Of a stretch of DNA of 64,000 nt, positions 27,442 through 37,330 are shown piece after piece. A program made the position numbers and the translations under genes. Every line of letters starts with the position of its first letter. Position 1 is the first letter of the stretch. Below the pieces are notes generated by a model, which saw nothing but the letters and a program-made list of their open reading frames with translations, made no database searches and was not told where the DNA came from. The stretch is from positions 248,001-312,000 of the forward strand of contig NZ_BSSV01000003.1 of the NCBI RefSeq assembly GCF_030161435.1. The letters run 5' to 3'. This DNA is from Thalassotalea loyana. GTDB taxonomy: Bacteria; Pseudomonadota; Gammaproteobacteria; Enterobacterales; Alteromonadaceae.

Positions 27442-27795
27442 ATGCGTTATTTAGGAAGCTGCCATTGCAAGGAAGTTACATTTGAAATTGAATGTGATGA
27501 AATCATAGAGGCATTGCAATGTAACTGTTCAATATGTATTCGAAAGAATGCCATCATGTCTAAACAAAGCTTTTCACCGAAACAGTTCACTTTACTGTCA
27601 GGTAAAGACAACCTTTCTTGTTATCAATGGAATGACAAAGATGTGAATCATTACTTTTGCAAAACATGTGGAATATATCCATTCCATGACACGACATATG
27701 ATCCAGGCCACTTTAGAGTGAATTTGGGGTGTATTGAAGCTGTTGAACCTAGAGCGTTAGAAATTAGTTATTTTGATGGAAGAAATGTCCTGTAA
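27442..27795 (+). CDS. GFA-family (glutathione-dependent formaldehyde-activating/CENP-V-like) protein
   Basis: A 117-residue zinc protein. The zinc cysteines of the GFA fold are present in the expected spacing: SCHC near the N-terminus, CNCSIC in the middle and CKTCG towards the end. Most such proteins have unknown substrates; formaldehyde-glutathione condensation is documented for only a few. The gene starts 150 bases from crbR, facing away. A tandem 19-bp repeat follows its stop. Confidence 0.85.
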   Translation: MRYLGSCHCKEVTFEIECDEIIEALQCNCSICIRKNAIMSKQSFSPKQFTLLSGKDNLSCYQWNDKDVNHYFCKTCGIYPFHDTTYDPGHFRVNLGCIEAVEPRALEISYFDGRNVL

Positions 27796-27801
27796 TTGCA
27801 C

Positions 27802-27839
27802 TGATAAACCTTAAATAGAGTGATAAACCTTAAATGGAG
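27802..27839. repeat. tandem 19-bp repeat, two copies
   Basis: TGATAAACCTTAAATAGAG is followed immediately by a copy with one change (A to G at position 16), just after the GFA gene. Confidence 0.85.
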
Positions 27840-27844
27840 TAAGA

Positions 27845-27869
27845 AGTGCCGTTAAGCTAAAACGGCACT
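27845..27869. terminator. hairpin between convergent GFA and aspartyl-protease genes
   Basis: AGTGCCGTT pairs perfectly with AACGGCACT around a 7-base loop. No strong T-run on either side; likely a shared but weak terminator. Confidence 0.5.
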
Positions 27870-27887
27870 ACACGATAAAATGTCCAG

Positions 27888-29156
27888 CTAAATTCTGTCA
27901 TATAGCGCTAATTCACCACATTGTTCAACCTGATTCTGAAGCCAACATAAGGACAAGGTCTTTTGATTAGGTTCATTGAAGTAACCAGTAAGCTCGTCAT
28001 GACTTGCTACATCAACAACCTTACCGTTTATTTTGGTAATAACATCGCCAACCGTTAATTCAATTCGCTCGGCATATGACTCTGGCGAAACATCCTTCAC
28101 GATAGCACCGTGAGCGTGCGGCAAAACACGCAGGCCTGAACGATCAGCTAATATAGGCAAATCCGCCTGTTTAAGCTGTTGTAAATAAAGCTTTTGTCCT
28201 TGAAAGTCGTAAACCTGATTAAACCGTTTAAGCAATTGGTTGCCAAGTACGCCATCACTGCCTGATTGAGGATTACTGCCTGTCACTCTAAAGTAGCTCG
28301 GAAAATCATGCACCTGCAAATCACCAAAGTTAATTCCTTTTAGGATACCAACCAAGTTTTGAGAATCCCCGCTAATCCCCGAAGAACGACTAGCGTAATG
28401 TTGCTCAGGCACTTCAAACTTACCCGTGGTAGAAAACAATGTAACTGTGCCTGTAGAGCCAGTATCAACGAGAAGTTTTACTGGCTTATTGGCCTTACTA
28501 TCGGTCACCTGAGTGTGTAAAAACGGCGTATTTCCGATCACTTGCATATCGAGTGGTTGCCAATTAGGTTGAACATAGTTAGCAATGACTTCATCAGTTC
28601 TGGGCTGAAAATAAATAACTTGCTCATCATGGTTAATTTCCACAATACAACAATTAAAAAAGTCAGCACCTAACACACCATCGAAGTAGGTTTCTTTACG
28701 AGAATCAAACGGTAAAGCTTCTGTTGGTGCGTAAACGACAGAAAGGTTATCGATCGTAAAACGGCCAACTTGCACTCTATTGTTATGAACTAAGTAAGCA
28801 ACAGGATCATCGTCATCTCCTGCACCCGATATAGTCATTGGGTTATCTAAACTTAGCATCAACTTGTCTGTTCTATCAGTTTCTGTAATTACCGTTGCAG
28901 CGGCACCTGTATCTACCACAAAGGTTAACGACTCGCTTTCATTAACGCTAACATCCACCAAAATATGATTATTCAATTGTTTAAAAGGAATAACTTCACG
29001 AGTAATTCCCTGCCCTTTTCCATCAGTTGGCCACGTTGCTACAGCATTTGCATTATTCCATTGATAGCTTGCTAACTGCCAAACCTGACAGCCACTAAGT
29101 AGCATACCAAAGCCCAAGATCATTAATTTGTTCACATATTGCTTCACACAATTCAT
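27888..29156 (-). CDS. lipoprotein with two aspartyl-protease (retropepsin-like) motifs and a PDZ domain
   Basis: 422 residues. The signal peptide ends in LSGC (Cys23), so a lipoprotein. Two retropepsin-like halves each carry the catalytic motif: VVDTGAAATVI (about 80-90) and LLVDTGSTGTV (about 225-235), so a single chain could form a complete two-Asp active site. The C-terminal 100 residues look like a PDZ domain (IVKDVSPES, GDVITKINGK). The ATG at 29156 has AAAGGAG 6 bases upstream. It probably works as an envelope protease or peptide-binding factor; substrates are unknown. Confidence 0.88.
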   Translation of the reverse strand: MNCVKQYVNKLMILGFGMLLSGCQVWQLASYQWNNANAVATWPTDGKGQGITREVIPFKQLNNHILVDVSVNESESLTFVVDTGAAATVITETDRTDKLMLSLDNPMTISGAGDDDDPVAYLVHNNRVQVGRFTIDNLSVVYAPTEALPFDSRKETYFDGVLGADFFNCCIVEINHDEQVIYFQPRTDEVIANYVQPNWQPLDMQVIGNTPFLHTQVTDSKANKPVKLLVDTGSTGTVTLFSTTGKFEVPEQHYASRSSGISGDSQNLVGILKGINFGDLQVHDFPSYFRVTGSNPQSGSDGVLGNQLLKRFNQVYDFQGQKLYLQQLKQADLPILADRSGLRVLPHAHGAIVKDVSPESYAERIELTVGDVITKINGKVVDVASHDELTGYFNEPNQKTLSLCWLQNQVEQCGELALYDRI

Positions 29157-29309
29157 TACTAACTCCTTTATTTAGTTTCGTCAAAACAATACAACAACAA
29201 AAAATTATTGTAAAACGATAATTAAATATAATTTCAAGGTAATTTATTTCTGTTAACTCATAACAATGCGTGTTATAAATAATCAAACACGAATGAATAA
29301 GAACCCAAG

Positions 29310-29816
29310 ATGAGATCGAAAGAACAGTTACAACACGTTAGTCAAATTATGCGAATTGTACTTTTCGCTATAGTTGGCATAACCGTCGCCATAGCAATTT
29401 ACGGCTATAGTGTCACGGGCATGTGATGGGTTAGTTTAGGAGACAAGCAATTCCAAGCACTTTGGCAAAGCTACCCAGAGTTGCGCACTTATTTAACCAT
29501 GGCGATAGCCCCTGTGATCGTAACAATGCTTACAGGCGTTTATATGTTGCAACGAATTTTGAAACTATTTAGCCAAGGATTGTTTTTTAGCAAAAGTGCT
29601 AAGACAAGCTTAAAAGCTTTATCCTGGTTGGCGGTTTTTGGCGTGGTATATAAAATGTTTTGGCCATTATTTATTGCAACGTTATTACCGTCAGGCAAAG
29701 AGGTTGATATCAGCATTGAGCCCTTTAGCTTAATTATTTTGCTCTTTTTACCGGTATTAGTGCATTTGCTCACGGCTGCCGATGAACTTAATACCGAAAA
29801 TAGTGAGTTTATCTAA
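29310..29816 (+). pseudogene. DUF2975-family membrane protein gene with in-frame TGA
   Basis: One open frame from ATG 29310 to TAA 29816 is interrupted by a single TGA at 29424-29426. The first part (38 codons) encodes a start and a first membrane helix (IVLFAIVGITVAIAIYGY). The second part continues in the same frame with three further membrane segments, as expected for DUF2975. A TTG at 29481 could restart translation, giving a 111-residue fragment. The stop overlaps the ATG of the HTH gene (TAATG), the usual DUF2975-HTH arrangement (YoaS/YozG in Bacillus). Either a recent nonsense mutation, a sequencing error, or readthrough. No other damage is seen, so the event is recent. Confidence 0.75.
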
Positions 29817-30019
29817 TGCCGGTCGTTGTTAATTTAGATGTAATGATGGCCAAGCGTAAAGTCAGCTCAAAAGAGCTTGCAAGTGCTATAGATATTACCG
29901 AGGCTAATTTGTCGCTATTAAAGCGAGGCAAAGTCAAAGGTGTAAGGTTTAACACCTTAGAAGCAATTTGTGAGTACCTTGATTGTCAGCCAGGCGACAT
30001 TCTTGAATATACCAAATAA
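29816..30019 (+). CDS. small XRE/Cro-type transcriptional regulator (YozG-like)
   Basis: A 67-residue helix-turn-helix protein, nearly all DNA-binding domain (KRKVSSKELASAIDIT..NLSLLKRGKVKG). The ending LEAICEYLDCQPGDILEY is typical of the HTH partners of DUF2975 membrane proteins. Its ATG overlaps the stop of the upstream gene. It probably regulates its own operon. Confidence 0.88.
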   Translation: MPVVVNLDVMMAKRKVSSKELASAIDITEANLSLLKRGKVKGVRFNTLEAICEYLDCQPGDILEYTK

Positions 30020-30032
30020 GTTTTATCGAATT

Positions 30033-30064
30033 AAAAAAGAGCTACCCATGGGTAGCTCTTTTTA
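30033..30064. terminator. bidirectional terminator between the HTH gene and tsf
   Basis: A near-perfect palindrome, AAAAAGAGCTACCC with its complement, flanked by A- and T-runs. It serves the rightward HTH gene and the leftward rpsB-tsf operon. Confidence 0.85.
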
Positions 30065-30101
30065 TTAAATCGAATATTTACCGACCAAATGCCGGGAAAA
30101 A

Positions 30102-30938
30102 TTATTCGCCTTTAGCAGCAGCGATTTGCGCTTCTACTTCAGCAGCGAAGTCTTCTTCTTTCTTCTCGATACCTTCACCAACTTCTAAACGAACGAAAGT
30201 TGATACAGTTACGCCTTTCTCTTTTAAGATGTCACCAACAGTACGCTTTGGTTCCATGATGAAAGCTTGACCAGTTAAAGAAATTTCACCAGTGAACTTC
30301 TTCATACGACCAGTAACCATTTTCTCAGCGATTTCAGCAGGCTTGCCTTCGTTCATCGCGATATCGATTTGGATAGCTTTTTCTTTTTCAACTACTTCAG
30401 CTGGTACGTCTTCTGGGTTAACGAACTCTGGCTTAGAAGCAGCAACGTGCATTGCAATGTGCTTAAGAGTTTCTGCGTCGCCTTCACCAGCAACAACAAC
30501 ACCAATTTTAGCACCGTGCTTGTAAGATGCTGAAGCACCTTCAACGTATGCTACACGGCGAACGTTGATGTTCTCACCGATTTTAGCTACTAATGCGATA
30601 CGCTCTTCTTCGAACTTAGCTTGTAAGTCTTCGATAGAAAGTTTTTCTGCAGCTGCAGCGTCTGCAACTTTGTTAGCAAATGCTAAGAAGTTAGCGTCGC
30701 CAGCAACGAAGTCAGTTTGACAGTTAACTTCAACTAATGCGCCATCTTTAATGATGATTTGGCCTTCAGCAGCGATGTTACCCGCTTTTTTAGCAGCTTT
30801 TGCTTGACCAGACTTACGCATGTTTTCAATTGCAAGTTCCATATCACCGTCAGTTTCCTGAAGTGCTTTCTTACAATCCATCATACCTGCGCCAGTGCGG
30901 TCGCGTAATTCTTTTACTAATGCAGCAGTAATTGCCAT
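30102..30938 (-). CDS. tsf: translation elongation factor Ts
   Basis: The guanine-nucleotide exchange factor for EF-Tu. The N-terminal UBA-like domain has [19 protein letters not shown], and the core has QTDFVA followed by FLAFANKVA, both hallmark EF-Ts motifs. Using ATG 30938 (GAGGAA upstream) the protein is 278 residues, close to the usual 283. It is the second gene of the rpsB-tsf operon, with a hairpin between the two. Confidence 0.98.
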   Translation of the reverse strand: MAITAALVKELRDRTGAGMMDCKKALQETDGDMELAIENMRKSGQAKAAKKAGNIAAEGQIIIKDGALVEVNCQTDFVAGDANFLAFANKVADAAAAEKLSIEDLQAKFEEERIALVAKIGENINVRRVAYVEGASASYKHGAKIGVVVAGEGDAETLKHIAMHVAASKPEFVNPEDVPAEVVEKEKAIQIDIAMNEGKPAEIAEKMVTGRMKKFTGEISLTGQAFIMEPKRTVGDILKEKGVTVSTFVRLEVGEGIEKKEEDFAAEVEAQIAAAKGE

Positions 30939-30973
30939 GAGTAAATTCCTCAATATAAAAAGAGTTAGTTGCT

Positions 30974-31001
30974 AAAATGCGAAGCTAATGCCTCGCATTT
31001 T
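30974..31001 (-). promoter_or_regulatory. hairpin between rpsB and tsf (possible attenuator)
   Basis: AAAATGCGA pairs with TCGCATTTT around a 10-base loop in the 92-base gap. With only a short T-run it may partially stop transcription or mark RNA processing, setting S2 against EF-Ts output. Confidence 0.5.
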
Positions 31002-31030
31002 AACGATTAAAAAAGGTTTATTTTGTCAGC

Positions 31031-31759
31031 TTATTCAGCTTCAACAAAACCGTCTTTTTCAGCAGCAACAGCGATGTTCTGCTCACGACCTTCGATTACT
31101 GCGTTAGCAGCTGAGTCAGTGTATAAAGTGATTGCGCGAATCGCGTCATCGTTACCTGGAACGATGTAGTCAACACCATCTGGGTTAGAGTTAGTATCAA
31201 CAACAGCAATTACTGGAATACCTAAGTTGTTTGCTTCTTTAATAGCAATGTGCTCGTGGTCTGCATCGATAACGAAGATAGCGTCTGGTAAGCCACCCAT
31301 GTTTTTGATACCGCCTAAGCTCTTCTCAAGTTTTTCCATTTCACGAGTACGCATTAATGCTTCTTTCTTAGTTAAAGCATCGAAAGTACCGTCTGTGCTT
31401 TGCGTTTCAAGATCTTTTAAACGCTTGATTGATTGACGAACAGTTTTCCAGTTAGTCAACATACCACCTAACCAACGGTGGTCTACGTAGAATTGATCAG
31501 CTTTGATTGCCGCTTCACGAACTGCTTCAGAAGCAGCACGCTTTGTACCAACGAATAAGATTTTCCCTTTCTTAGAGCTAACGCCTGATAAGAAAGCTAA
31601 TGCTTCGTTGAACATAGGAACAGTTTGTTCTAAGTTGATGATATGAACTTTATCACGAGCACCGAAGATGTAAGACTTCATTTTCGGGTTCCAGTAACGT
31701 GTTTTGTGACCGAAGTGAACACCCGCTTTAAGCATATCGCGCATAGAAACGTTTGGCAT
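31031..31759 (-). CDS. rpsB: 30S ribosomal protein S2
   Basis: A 242-residue small-subunit protein. [20 protein letters not shown] and the later [13 protein letters not shown] are diagnostic of S2. The ATG at 31759 is preceded by GAGGAAAAA. The upstream track adds an unlikely 11 residues. Its leader RNA appears structured, in line with S2 autoregulation known in gammaproteobacteria. Confidence 0.98.
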   Translation of the reverse strand: MPNVSMRDMLKAGVHFGHKTRYWNPKMKSYIFGARDKVHIINLEQTVPMFNEALAFLSGVSSKKGKILFVGTKRAASEAVREAAIKADQFYVDHRWLGGMLTNWKTVRQSIKRLKDLETQSTDGTFDALTKKEALMRTREMEKLEKSLGGIKNMGGLPDAIFVIDADHEHIAIKEANNLGIPVIAVVDTNSNPDGVDYIVPGNDDAIRAITLYTDSAANAVIEGREQNIAVAAEKDGFVEAE

Positions 31760-31870
31760 GATTTTTCCTCTTGGGGTTAAGCGTCCATACATCCAATATA
31801 CACGACTCGTAGCAGCATATTTTCTATGCTTTGAGCACCCCGGTATACCTTTGCAAGATGTATGTGAGTT
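31760..31870 (-). promoter_or_regulatory. rpsB leader RNA, probable S2 autoregulatory structure
   Basis: In the transcript CATACATC (31864-31857 on the minus strand) can pair perfectly with GATGTATG (31793-31786), closing a domain with an inner hairpin (CATAGAAAATATG). Autoregulation of rpsB by S2 through a conserved leader is established for gammaproteobacteria; that this is the same element is inferred from position and pairing. Confidence 0.5.
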
Positions 31871-32144
31871 TAAATATATACTGACACATTATTGTGACAG
31901 CACGGTTAAAGTATTTTGCTAAAGACTCAATCGAATATCTCGATAAGTATTTTTAGCGGCGCACTTTATATCATAACTTAGGTGTTTTAACTAGTAATTT
32001 TCTTGTTTTTGGCAATAAATCTGCAAATTTAATTGGTTATTCTGTGAACAGCCTTTTATTACAAATAAATTCTTAAAATTGTTTGCGCGAAGATAGCCAA
32101 GTTTTAGAGAAACAGATAAAATTACTAGCTTACTGATTAAACTT
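31871..32144. other. divergent promoter region of rpsB and the DsbA-like gene
   Basis: About 274 A+T-rich bases between the rpsB leader and the rightward DsbA-like gene. They should contain both promoters. No gene, repeat or confident promoter hexamer pair was identified. Confidence 0.4.
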
Positions 32145-32768
32145 ATGAAATATGACGAATATATGAACGCTGAATTGATCTTTATTTATGATTCACACTG
32201 CCCTTGGAGCTATGCTGCAACGCCACTTGTCGACGCTATTGCAAAAGCCTACCCAGAAATGAAAATAAATTTATGGCATTGTGGGCATTACCAAGGTGAT
32301 CAAACTGTTGCTCAAGCGTTAATTGGCAATGTTGAAGCTGACAGCAACAAACGTTTTCCAGCTAGTTATGTTGACCCTATGCCATTTGAACCAGATTCAA
32401 CCATGGCGGCAAATCTAATCGCTTGGGCAAATAACAAAGCGAGCCATCAAGTGCTTGAACTTTTAAAACTGATTCAAAAGTCTCATTTTGAAGATGCGTT
32501 GCCTATGTCCAGTAAAGACGAGCTCATGGATGTTTGCCAACAATTAAAAATGTCTCCGCCAGCTAAAGTGTTTAAGAATGATGCATTTTCTAAAGATGCT
32601 GAATTTATCATGCAAGACATTTTTGATTTACAAGAGGTCATTGGCACTCAATCAATTCCTGCATTATTGATCGCGTTTGATGATAATCTGGTATTGTTAA
32701 ACCATAATCACTATTTGAAAAAGCCAAGCGCAATTGTTGAAGCAGTAAAGCTTGAGCTAAAAGCATAA
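32145..32768 (+). CDS. DsbA-like thioredoxin-fold protein with CPWS motif
   Basis: 207 residues without a signal peptide, so cytoplasmic. DSHCPWSYAA near the N-terminus is the DsbA/HCCA-isomerase motif, but with one cysteine (CxxS), and SIPALLI supplies the cis-Pro. The helical insertion between them matches the DSBA-like family. The single Cys suggests a glutathione transferase or isomerase-type role rather than disulfide exchange. ATG 32163 is an alternative start, as neither ATG has a clear Shine-Dalgarno. It precedes map by 27 bases. Confidence 0.8.
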   Translation: MKYDEYMNAELIFIYDSHCPWSYAATPLVDAIAKAYPEMKINLWHCGHYQGDQTVAQALIGNVEADSNKRFPASYVDPMPFEPDSTMAANLIAWANNKASHQVLELLKLIQKSHFEDALPMSSKDELMDVCQQLKMSPPAKVFKNDAFSKDAEFIMQDIFDLQEVIGTQSIPALLIAFDDNLVLLNHNHYLKKPSAIVEAVKLELKA

Positions 32769-32795
32769 TTGCTTTCTAAAGAAACAGAGAATTAC

Positions 32796-33584
32796 ATGAC
32801 TATTAAAATCAAAACGCCTGAAGAAATTGATAAAATGCGCGTTGCCGGTAGATTAGCTGCCGACGTTTTAGAAATGATTGAACCACACGTTAAAGCGGGT
32901 GTGACAACAGATGAGCTAAATACGATCTGTGCCGAATACACAGAAAAAGTACAAGAAGCTATCTCTGCACCTTTAAATTACCACGGCTTTCCAAAATCAA
33001 TTTGTACATCGGTTAACCATATTGTCTGTCACGGTATTCCAAACGATGAACCATTAAAAGATGGTGATATCATCAATATTGATATTACGGTAATCAAAGA
33101 CGGTTATCATGGCGATACATCAAAGATGTTTCTAATTGGCGATGTTTCACCTGAAGACGGTCGTTTGTGCCGTATTACTCAAGAAGCACTCTATGTTGGC
33201 CTTAAAAAAGTAAAGCCTGGTGTAGCATTTGGCGAGATTGGTGCAGCAATTCAAAAATTCATCAAAAAGTCAGGGCGTTTCGGTATTGTAAAAGAATACT
33301 GTGGCCACGGTATTGGGGCTGAATTCCATGAAGAGCCGCAGATCGTGCATTACAAAAACAATGATCGAACTAAAATGGCCGAAGGCATGTGCTTTACCAT
33401 TGAGCCAATGATCAATGCAGGAAAAGCTGGCACTATCCTAGATAAGGAAGACAATTGGACCGTTTATACGGTTGATGGTAAGAAGTCAGCGCAATGGGAA
33501 CACACTATTGTCGTAACAAAAACGGGTTGTGAAATTTTAACTCACCGAAAAGATGATACGATTGCAAAGGTACTAGTTAACTAG
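32796..33584 (+). CDS. map: methionine aminopeptidase type I
   Basis: Removes the initiator methionine from new proteins. The five metal ligands of the pita-bread fold are visible: the two Asp of NIDITVIKDGYHGDTS, the His of GHGIGAEFHEEP, and the Glu of TIEPM and of WEHTIV. The ATG at 32796 gives 262 residues, standard length; the longer open frame starts out of family. It is divergent from rpsB-tsf, the common gammaproteobacterial order rpsB/map/glnD/dapD. Confidence 0.97.
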   Translation: MTIKIKTPEEIDKMRVAGRLAADVLEMIEPHVKAGVTTDELNTICAEYTEKVQEAISAPLNYHGFPKSICTSVNHIVCHGIPNDEPLKDGDIINIDITVIKDGYHGDTSKMFLIGDVSPEDGRLCRITQEALYVGLKKVKPGVAFGEIGAAIQKFIKKSGRFGIVKEYCGHGIGAEFHEEPQIVHYKNNDRTKMAEGMCFTIEPMINAGKAGTILDKEDNWTVYTVDGKKSAQWEHTIVVTKTGCEILTHRKDDTIAKVLVN

Positions 33585-33593
33585 TACCTTTTT
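33566..33593 (+). terminator. terminator overlapping the end of map
   Basis: A perfect 26-base palindrome (AAAGGTACTAGTT and complement) that includes the map stop codon and runs into TTTTTG. Confidence 0.8.
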
Positions 33594-33647
33594 GTTTCTG
33601 CACCTTGCGATAAACAGTACATCAAAATAAAAAATAAAAGAAATCCA

Positions 33648-36266
33648 ATGAGCGCTTATATTCCATCACACTTTTTTGATACATTCTCGATCACTGCGCC
33701 AACCCTTTCTATTCAAGATATTGGCCAACAAAATAAAGATTTTTCAGATTGGCTACTCGAACAGTTTGACCTGCAGGACACTGAGAATCTCGTCAGGGCC
33801 CGTGCTCAATATGTAGATTTAGTGTTATCTAAACTTTGGTGCCAACATCAGCTAGATGAATATCAAGTAAGTTTATTGGCCGTTGGCGGATATGGACGTG
33901 CCGAACTCCATCCTCATTCCGATGTCGACATTTTATTGCTAACACAAAAGAAAGTGGACAAAGCATTAGAAGAAAAAATTGGACAATTTATTACGCAATT
34001 GTGGGATATTCGTTTAGATATCGGTCACAGTGTTCGTGATGTGCAAGAGTGTCTCAAGCAAGCGGTTAATGATGTCACTATTGCGACAAACTTAATGGAA
34101 ATGCGGTTAATTAGTGGTTGTCGTAATTTATATGAACAACTCCAACCGCTTTTACAACAAGACGTATTTTGGCGTTCAGATAAGTTTTTTATTGCTAAGC
34201 GTGACGAGCAGAAAAAGCGCCACGAACAATATCATGGCGCAGCCTATACACTCGAACCAAATTTAAAAGCCAATCCTGGTGGTTTGCGAGACATTCAAAC
34301 GATAGCCTGGGTTGCCAAACGTCACTTCCTTGCCGATTCAATGGAAGAACTTGTCGATCATGAGTATCTCACAAGAAATGAGTATTATGAGCTCTTAGAG
34401 TGTCAAGACTACTTATGGCGTATGCGCTTTGCATTGCATTACGTCGCGAAACGTAGTGAGAATAGATTACTTTTCGATTACCAAGCAGATGTTGCCAAAA
34501 TGATGGGGTTTGGCGACCATGGTAAAAAAGCGGTAGAAAAAATGATGAAGCGTTTTTTCCGCTTAATTGCGCGCGTTGCAGAACTTAACAAGATGCTTCT
34601 CCATCGATTTGAACGCACCCTGCTTGGTGAGGAACATTCGCCGAATGTAATCGTAATTGATGACGATTTTGTAGTTGAAGATGGGTTAATGAGAATAACG
34701 CGCAATCGTCTGTTTAGTCGCCCCGTTAAAATCATGGAGATGTTTCTAAAAGTAGCGCAAACGCCTGAAGTAAAAGATTTGCACCCAGAAACATTGAGGT
34801 TATTGCGTAATGCTCGTCGACGTTTGATTTCTCGACTTAATGATTACCAAGAGTGTCGACGTATGTTTGTCGAACTCGTAAGGCATCCAAGAGGATTAGG
34901 TTTAGCATTTAATTTGATGCACCGTCACTCTATATTGGGAGCCTATTTACCTCAATGGCGTCACATTGTCGGCCAAATGCAATTTGACTTATTCCATGCC
35001 TACTCAGTAGACGAGCATAGCTACCGATTAATCAAAAATCTATATCGTTTTTCGCAAGCCGAACATAATCACGAATTTCCACTGTGTAGTAAAATTGTGC
35101 AGCGTACTCGAAAGCCAGAACTGCTATATTTTGCAGGTATTTTCCATGACATTGCTAAAGGTCGAGGTGGTGACCACGCCAAATTAGGTGCCATCGACGC
35201 GCTTGAGTTTGCCGAAGAGCACGGTTTAAACAAACACGACGGACGTATGATTGCTTGGTTAGTTGAACAACATTTACTAATGTCTGTAACAGCTCAACGC
35301 AAAGATATTTCAGATGAGACTGTAATCAAGGAATTTGCCGAAGTGGTTCGTGATGAGGCTCGACTCGACTTGCTTTATTGTTTAACCGTTGCTGATATGC
35401 GAGCAACCAATGAAAGCCTTTGGAATAGTTGGAAAGCCAACCTGCTTGAAGAGCTGTACAACTCAACAAAGCGGGCGTTCAGATTAGGTTTAGAAAAGCC
35501 AGTCGATTTACGTGCAAAAATACGCGAAAACCAAGCACAAGCGCTAGAGCTGCTTACGGAGAAAGAGCTTTCAGAAGAAAACGTAAAAGCTTGTTGGAAG
35601 CACTTCAAGTCAGATTATTTTTTACGTTACACACCTGATCAAATAAAATGGCACACGCGCAATATCATCACTAAACAAGATGATGGCCCAATGGTGTTGA
35701 TTAGCCCTAAGCCATATCGAGGTGGAACTGAGGTATTTGTCTACACAAAAGAACAACCACATATTTTTGCTCGTACCGTTGCGCTGCTTGGTAATAAAAA
35801 ACTATCCATTCACGATGCGAAAATTATAACGAGTAAAAATGGCTACACGCTAAACACTTTCGTGATATTAGATCAACGCAATAAACCGATCGATGATACT
35901 CATAGGGCTCAGGAAATCGTTGATTCAATCACTCGTATTTTATGTAAAGAGTCAACAGCACAGATTCCTGTTCAGCCTGTTTCGAAGAAGAACAAGCAGT
36001 TTGTTGTTAATACTGTTGTAAATTACTCTAAGACAAATAGTAAAAACAGAACCATGCTAGAAATCATAGCGATGGACAGACCCGGTTTATTGGCCAGTAT
36101 TGGACAAGTATTCCAAGACTTAAAAATTCATATTCACTCTGCAAAAATCACCACCTTTGGTGAGCGTGCAGAAGATGTATTCACCGTATCAAATGATCAA
36201 GGCACAACCCTGACTGAAGTAGAACAAGAACAGCTTCGTCAGCGTCTGTGTGATGATTTGGTATAA
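33648..36266 (+). CDS. glnD: bifunctional uridylyltransferase/uridylyl-removing enzyme (GlnD)
   Basis: Senses glutamine and controls PII by adding or removing UMP. Domains in order: nucleotidyltransferase ([15 protein letters not shown] near residue 85), an HD hydrolase domain ([11 protein letters not shown] near 500), and two ACT domains that bind glutamine (from about 690 and 800, the latter with [10 protein letters not shown]). At 872 residues it is full length. dapD follows 21 bases on. The Shine-Dalgarno sequence is weak. Confidence 0.97.
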   Translation: MSAYIPSHFFDTFSITAPTLSIQDIGQQNKDFSDWLLEQFDLQDTENLVRARAQYVDLVLSKLWCQHQLDEYQVSLLAVGGYGRAELHPHSDVDILLLTQKKVDKALEEKIGQFITQLWDIRLDIGHSVRDVQECLKQAVNDVTIATNLMEMRLISGCRNLYEQLQPLLQQDVFWRSDKFFIAKRDEQKKRHEQYHGAAYTLEPNLKANPGGLRDIQTIAWVAKRHFLADSMEELVDHEYLTRNEYYELLECQDYLWRMRFALHYVAKRSENRLLFDYQADVAKMMGFGDHGKKAVEKMMKRFFRLIARVAELNKMLLHRFERTLLGEEHSPNVIVIDDDFVVEDGLMRITRNRLFSRPVKIMEMFLKVAQTPEVKDLHPETLRLLRNARRRLISRLNDYQECRRMFVELVRHPRGLGLAFNLMHRHSILGAYLPQWRHIVGQMQFDLFHAYSVDEHSYRLIKNLYRFSQAEHNHEFPLCSKIVQRTRKPELLYFAGIFHDIAKGRGGDHAKLGAIDALEFAEEHGLNKHDGRMIAWLVEQHLLMSVTAQRKDISDETVIKEFAEVVRDEARLDLLYCLTVADMRATNESLWNSWKANLLEELYNSTKRAFRLGLEKPVDLRAKIRENQAQALELLTEKELSEENVKACWKHFKSDYFLRYTPDQIKWHTRNIITKQDDGPMVLISPKPYRGGTEVFVYTKEQPHIFARTVALLGNKKLSIHDAKIITSKNGYTLNTFVILDQRNKPIDDTHRAQEIVDSITRILCKESTAQIPVQPVSKKNKQFVVNTVVNYSKTNSKNRTMLEIIAMDRPGLLASIGQVFQDLKIHIHSAKITTFGERAEDVFTVSNDQGTTLTEVEQEQLRQRLCDDLV

Positions 36267-36287
36267 CTTAATTAATTGGACAATCAA

Positions 36288-37118
36288 ATGAGCGAATTAC
36301 AATCAATTATTGAGACAGCGTTTGAAGAACGTATGTCAATTACTCCTAACTCAGTATCAACTGAAGTAAAAAATGCGGTATTAGATGCATTAGAGATGCT
36401 TAACAATGGATCAGCGCGCGTTGCTGAGAAAGTTGCTGGTGAATGGGTTGTTCACCAATGGTTGAAAAAGGCGGTATTACTTTCATTTCGTATTTGGGAT
36501 AACGAAGTAGTAGACGGCGGTGAAAGTAAATATTTTGATAAAGTACCACTAAAATACAATGATTACAGCCAAGAGATGTTCGAAGCTGATGGTGTTCGTA
36601 TTGTACCGCCAGCAACAGTTCGTACAGGCTCGTATGTAGGTAAAAACGTTGTTGTTATGCCAAGTTATATAAATATTGGTGCATACGTAGATGAAGGTAC
36701 CATGGTTGATACATGGGCAACTGTGGGCTCATGTGCACAAATTGGCAAGAACGTTCATTTATCTGGTGGTGTTGGTATTGGTGGCGTATTAGAGCCACTA
36801 CAAGCGGGTCCAACAATTATTGAAGATAATTGTTTTATTGGTGCACGCTCTGAGATTGTTGAAGGTGTTGTAGTTGAGGAAGGCTCAGTAATTTCAATGG
36901 GTGTATACATTGGCCAAAGCACACGTATCTTTGACCGTGAAACAGGTGAAATTCATTACGGTCGTGTCCCTGCAGGATCGGTCGTCGTTTCAGGAAATTT
37001 ACCATCAAAATGCGGAACATACAGCCTTTACGCTGCTATTATCGTCAAGAAAGTTGATGCGAAAACACGTGCAAAAGTGGGTATCAACGCCCTTCTTCGA
37101 TCAGTATCTGAAGAATAA
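36288..37118 (+). CDS. dapD: tetrahydrodipicolinate N-succinyltransferase
   Basis: Succinylates tetrahydrodipicolinate in the lysine and meso-diaminopimelate pathway. An N-terminal helical region is followed by a left-handed beta-helix of hexapeptide repeats (about 100-240, [20 protein letters not shown] region, with [11 protein letters not shown]). The ATG at 36288 gives 276 residues, near the 274 of the E. coli enzyme. Downstream of glnD in the usual order, with a strong terminator after it. Confidence 0.97.
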   Translation: MSELQSIIETAFEERMSITPNSVSTEVKNAVLDALEMLNNGSARVAEKVAGEWVVHQWLKKAVLLSFRIWDNEVVDGGESKYFDKVPLKYNDYSQEMFEADGVRIVPPATVRTGSYVGKNVVVMPSYINIGAYVDEGTMVDTWATVGSCAQIGKNVHLSGGVGIGGVLEPLQAGPTIIEDNCFIGARSEIVEGVVVEEGSVISMGVYIGQSTRIFDRETGEIHYGRVPAGSVVVSGNLPSKCGTYSLYAAIIVKKVDAKTRAKVGINALLRSVSEE

Positions 37119-37142
37119 AAGCTAAGTAATCGAATCGAACCG

Positions 37143-37171
37143 AAAGCCAGTGTTTTGTCACTGGCTTTTTT
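37143..37171 (+). terminator. terminator of the glnD-dapD unit
   Basis: AAAGCCAGTG pairs with CACTGGCTTT around a short TTTTGT loop, followed by a T-run of six or more. Confidence 0.88.
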
Positions 37172-37330
37172 ATTCGTTATTTTTTTGACACCACCATAAA
37201 TTAAGCATAAAAAACAATAAGATAAAACATTAAAAACAACATGGCATAACACCTGCAGATAACGCTACAGAGAGAATTTTTAGTCAATCCTTTGTGATTG
37301 AAGCTCACCAAATTTGAAGTTGTTATTGCT

